From Carboxylicivirga litoralis (GTDB taxonomy: Bacteria > Bacteroidota > Bacteroidia > Bacteroidales > Marinilabiliaceae): a stretch of 64,000 nt of DNA. Positions 62,680 through 64,000 of this stretch are shown here, piece after piece. The notes under the pieces were generated by a model that did no database searches, was not told the origin of the DNA, and saw only the letters and a program-made list of their open reading frames with translations. The stretch covers positions 124,001 through 188,000 of the forward strand of contig NZ_JAFMVC010000007.1 of the NCBI RefSeq assembly GCF_025499605.1. The letters run 5' to 3'. Made by a program: the position numbers and the translations under genes. The first letter of the stretch is position 1; each line of letters begins with the position of its first letter.

Positions 62680-63798
62680 TTAAACTTTTATAAATATCTT
62701 ATTGCGGTACAATACCCAGCCTATCAACCAAAAGAAAACGATGTGTACCAAAGCAAACAATAAGGAACCATTCATATTACCAGCAATTGGTACAAATACC
62801 TTTTCGTACAAGGCAGTATAACCATTCATAACTTCAGGTGCATCGCCATTGATAAAACTGAATTTAATGAGTCGGGCTATGATCTTTATCCATAAGATGG
62901 AAAAAGCAAAAATAAACAAAGGGTTCATACCGAACACCACGAAGAAAGATGTCCACTTTTTATACCCTTTGATATCCACCAGCCAAACTAATAAACTCAA
63001 TAACAACATGGCCAAACCAGCAGTATAGGCAACATACGAGCCTGTCCAGAGCGGCTTGTTTAATGGCAATACCCAACTCCATAACCACCCTAGAACAACC
63101 AAACTACCACCGTACATTACCAGCTTAAGCGGCAACCTTGCTTTATCAGAGTTTTTAATCAGCAAACCAACTAGGTAGCCTGACAATACTGTTGCAATGG
63201 CTGAGAGAGAGCTAAAAATACCTTCAGGATCGAAAGGCAATCCAAAGCCTTTGTATAGGTGATTTTCGCCTAAAATAGCTTTATCAAAAGCAATGGTCGC
63301 GTTTTGCTCAAGCGAATAAGGTTGTTCACCTCCCAATAAATTAAGAGCGAGCCAATGAACAAGCACCAGCAGTACGCTACTTATGATTACGCCTCGTTGC
63401 TTAAACGACAACACAATAAGCGAGCTAAACACATACACTACAGCAATTCGCTGCAATACCCCCATAATGCGCAATTTAGAAAAATCCATTTGCCACTGGG
63501 GAAATGAATTCAAAAACAAACCTATTGCAAAAATCAGTAATCCACGCTTTCCAATCTTCAACAGTGACGATTGATTTAGTCCATCTCCATACTTGGCAAA
63601 GGAAAAAAACATAGAAACACCCATGACGAACAAAAAGAAAGGAAACACCAAATCGGTTGGTGTACAACCGTGCCAGGCGGCATGTCGCAATGGTGGGTAG
63701 ATATATGACCAACTCCCTGGTGTATTCACCAGAATCATTCCAGAGATGGTAATGCCTCTAAGAACATCAAGAGCCAGGTATCGTTTGGATTTTGACAT
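62680..63798 (-). CDS. HGSNAT-like membrane acyltransferase (DUF5009 type)
   Basis: A 372-residue protein started at ATG 63798 (MSKSKRYLALDVLRGIT); a GTG 13 codons earlier is in frame. It has about 10-11 membrane segments. RYLALDVLRGITISGMILVN and WHGCTPTDLVFPFFLFVMGVS are the family hallmarks, with the His of AWHG equivalent to the acetyl-accepting residue in heparan-alpha-glucosaminide N-acetyltransferases. Its bacterial substrate is unproven; near namZ and ampG an amino-sugar from peptidoglycan is likely. Probably downstream of ampG in one transcript. Confidence 0.85.
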   Translation of the reverse strand: MSKSKRYLALDVLRGITISGMILVNTPGSWSYIYPPLRHAAWHGCTPTDLVFPFFLFVMGVSMFFSFAKYGDGLNQSSLLKIGKRGLLIFAIGLFLNSFPQWQMDFSKLRIMGVLQRIAVVYVFSSLIVLSFKQRGVIISSVLLVLVHWLALNLLGGEQPYSLEQNATIAFDKAILGENHLYKGFGLPFDPEGIFSSLSAIATVLSGYLVGLLIKNSDKARLPLKLVMYGGSLVVLGWLWSWVLPLNKPLWTGSYVAYTAGLAMLLLSLLVWLVDIKGYKKWTSFFVVFGMNPLFIFAFSILWIKIIARLIKFSFINGDAPEVMNGYTALYEKVFVPIAGNMNGSLLFALVHIVFFWLIGWVLYRNKIFIKV

Positions 63799-63836
63799 AT
63801 GTTTTAGTTTAGGAGTTGACGAGTTTAAAGTTGACA

Positions 63837-63872
63837 CCCCTCTCCCTCCGGGCTTCTCACCAAGGGGAGAAT
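63837..63872. repeat. REP-like GC palindrome
   Basis: CCCCTCTCCCTCCGGGC faces ACCAAGGGGAG; the arms CTCCC and GGGGAG are perfect and the rest is a loop. This type of palindrome is a frequent dispersed repeat. It sits between the AmpG and acyltransferase genes. Confidence 0.4.
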
Positions 63873-63890
63873 TTCAAAAAAGGGAAGAGA

Positions 63891-64000
63891 TTATTTCTTT
63901 TTAATTCCGAAAGTTGGATCCACCTTAATCAATTTCACCATAATAAAACTAGGAATTGTACAAAGTATTACCCAGATAAAGAAATGCTGATAACCTATCA
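63891..64000 (-). CDS. C-terminus of an AmpG-like MFS muropeptide permease (partial)
   Basis: Only the last 36 residues are in the window, ending VKLIKVDPTFGIKKK before the TAA at 63893-63891. The preceding QHFFIWVILCTIPSFIMVKL looks like the last TM helix of AmpG-type MFS transporters in Bacteroidota. The call rests mostly on context (namZ, epimerase, HGSNAT-like gene), hence limited confidence. AmpG imports anhydromuropeptides into the cytoplasm. A stop-free frame continues to the window edge. Confidence 0.55.
   Translation of the reverse strand, partial: IGYQHFFIWVILCTIPSFIMVKLIKVDPTFGIKKK

Overview
The window looks like chromosome from an anaerobic or facultative member of the Bacteroidota, probably a Marinilabiliales/Bacteroidales relative. 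The signs are a SusC/SusD pair, promoters of the Bacteroidota type (TTTG, about 19 nt, TAnnTTTG), lipoproteins throughout, 2-oxoacid:ferredoxin oxidoreductase genes, and a radical-SAM maturase of [FeFe]-hydrogenase. The taxonomy is an inference from gene content. About nine tenths of the genes lie on the minus strand in long co-directional runs. No rRNA, tRNA, CRISPR array, integrase or transposase was found.

Layout. 1-5400: MarC fragment, a porin plus BCCT osmolyte transporter, and two small proteins of unknown role. 5415-6109: non-coding, hairpin-rich. 6110-12854: heavy-metal RND efflux operon (adaptor, pump, outer-membrane channel) headed by two His-rich secreted proteins. 13152-14897: small TPR protein and a lipoprotein made of two NTF2-like repeats. 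15170-24284: five-gene minus-strand operon encoding a two-TM TrkA-N/RyR protein, a free RyR domain, a SiaC-like/AAA+ ATPase, a TIR-STAND NTPase and a glycerophosphodiester phosphodiesterase. This is the strongest candidate for an undescribed signalling or defence system. 24461-29009: long KamA-family protein, flavodoxin-ferredoxin fusion and small proteins. 29174-35088: biotin operon bioB-A-F-G-C-D. 35536-44828: aminotransferase, four-subunit 2-oxoacid:ferredoxin oxidoreductase, flavodoxin, ADP-forming acyl-CoA synthetase and divergent hydE. Together these form a coherent amino-acid fermentation module. 45049-53957: SusC/SusD, dipeptide epimerase, phosphoesterase/PQQ fusion and SGNH esterase. 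54107-64000: FAD/FeS D-lactate-type dehydrogenase, Tat-exported dipeptide epimerase, NlpC/P60 peptidase, transglutaminase, NamZ, HGSNAT-like acyltransferase and the end of AmpG. This last block reads as peptidoglycan-fragment salvage.

How the parts work together. The fermentation block would deaminate an amino acid, oxidise the 2-oxoacid to acyl-CoA with ferredoxin or flavodoxin, make ATP through the ADP-forming ligase, and release electrons through a hydrogenase matured by HydE. The salvage block would cut muropeptides outside the cytoplasm, import them through AmpG, epimerise L-Ala-D-Glu, and could oxidise D-lactate freed from MurNAc. Two of its promoters carry the same 23-bp motif. Two copies of a 236-270 bp MITE-like repeat sit at 35131 and 62184.
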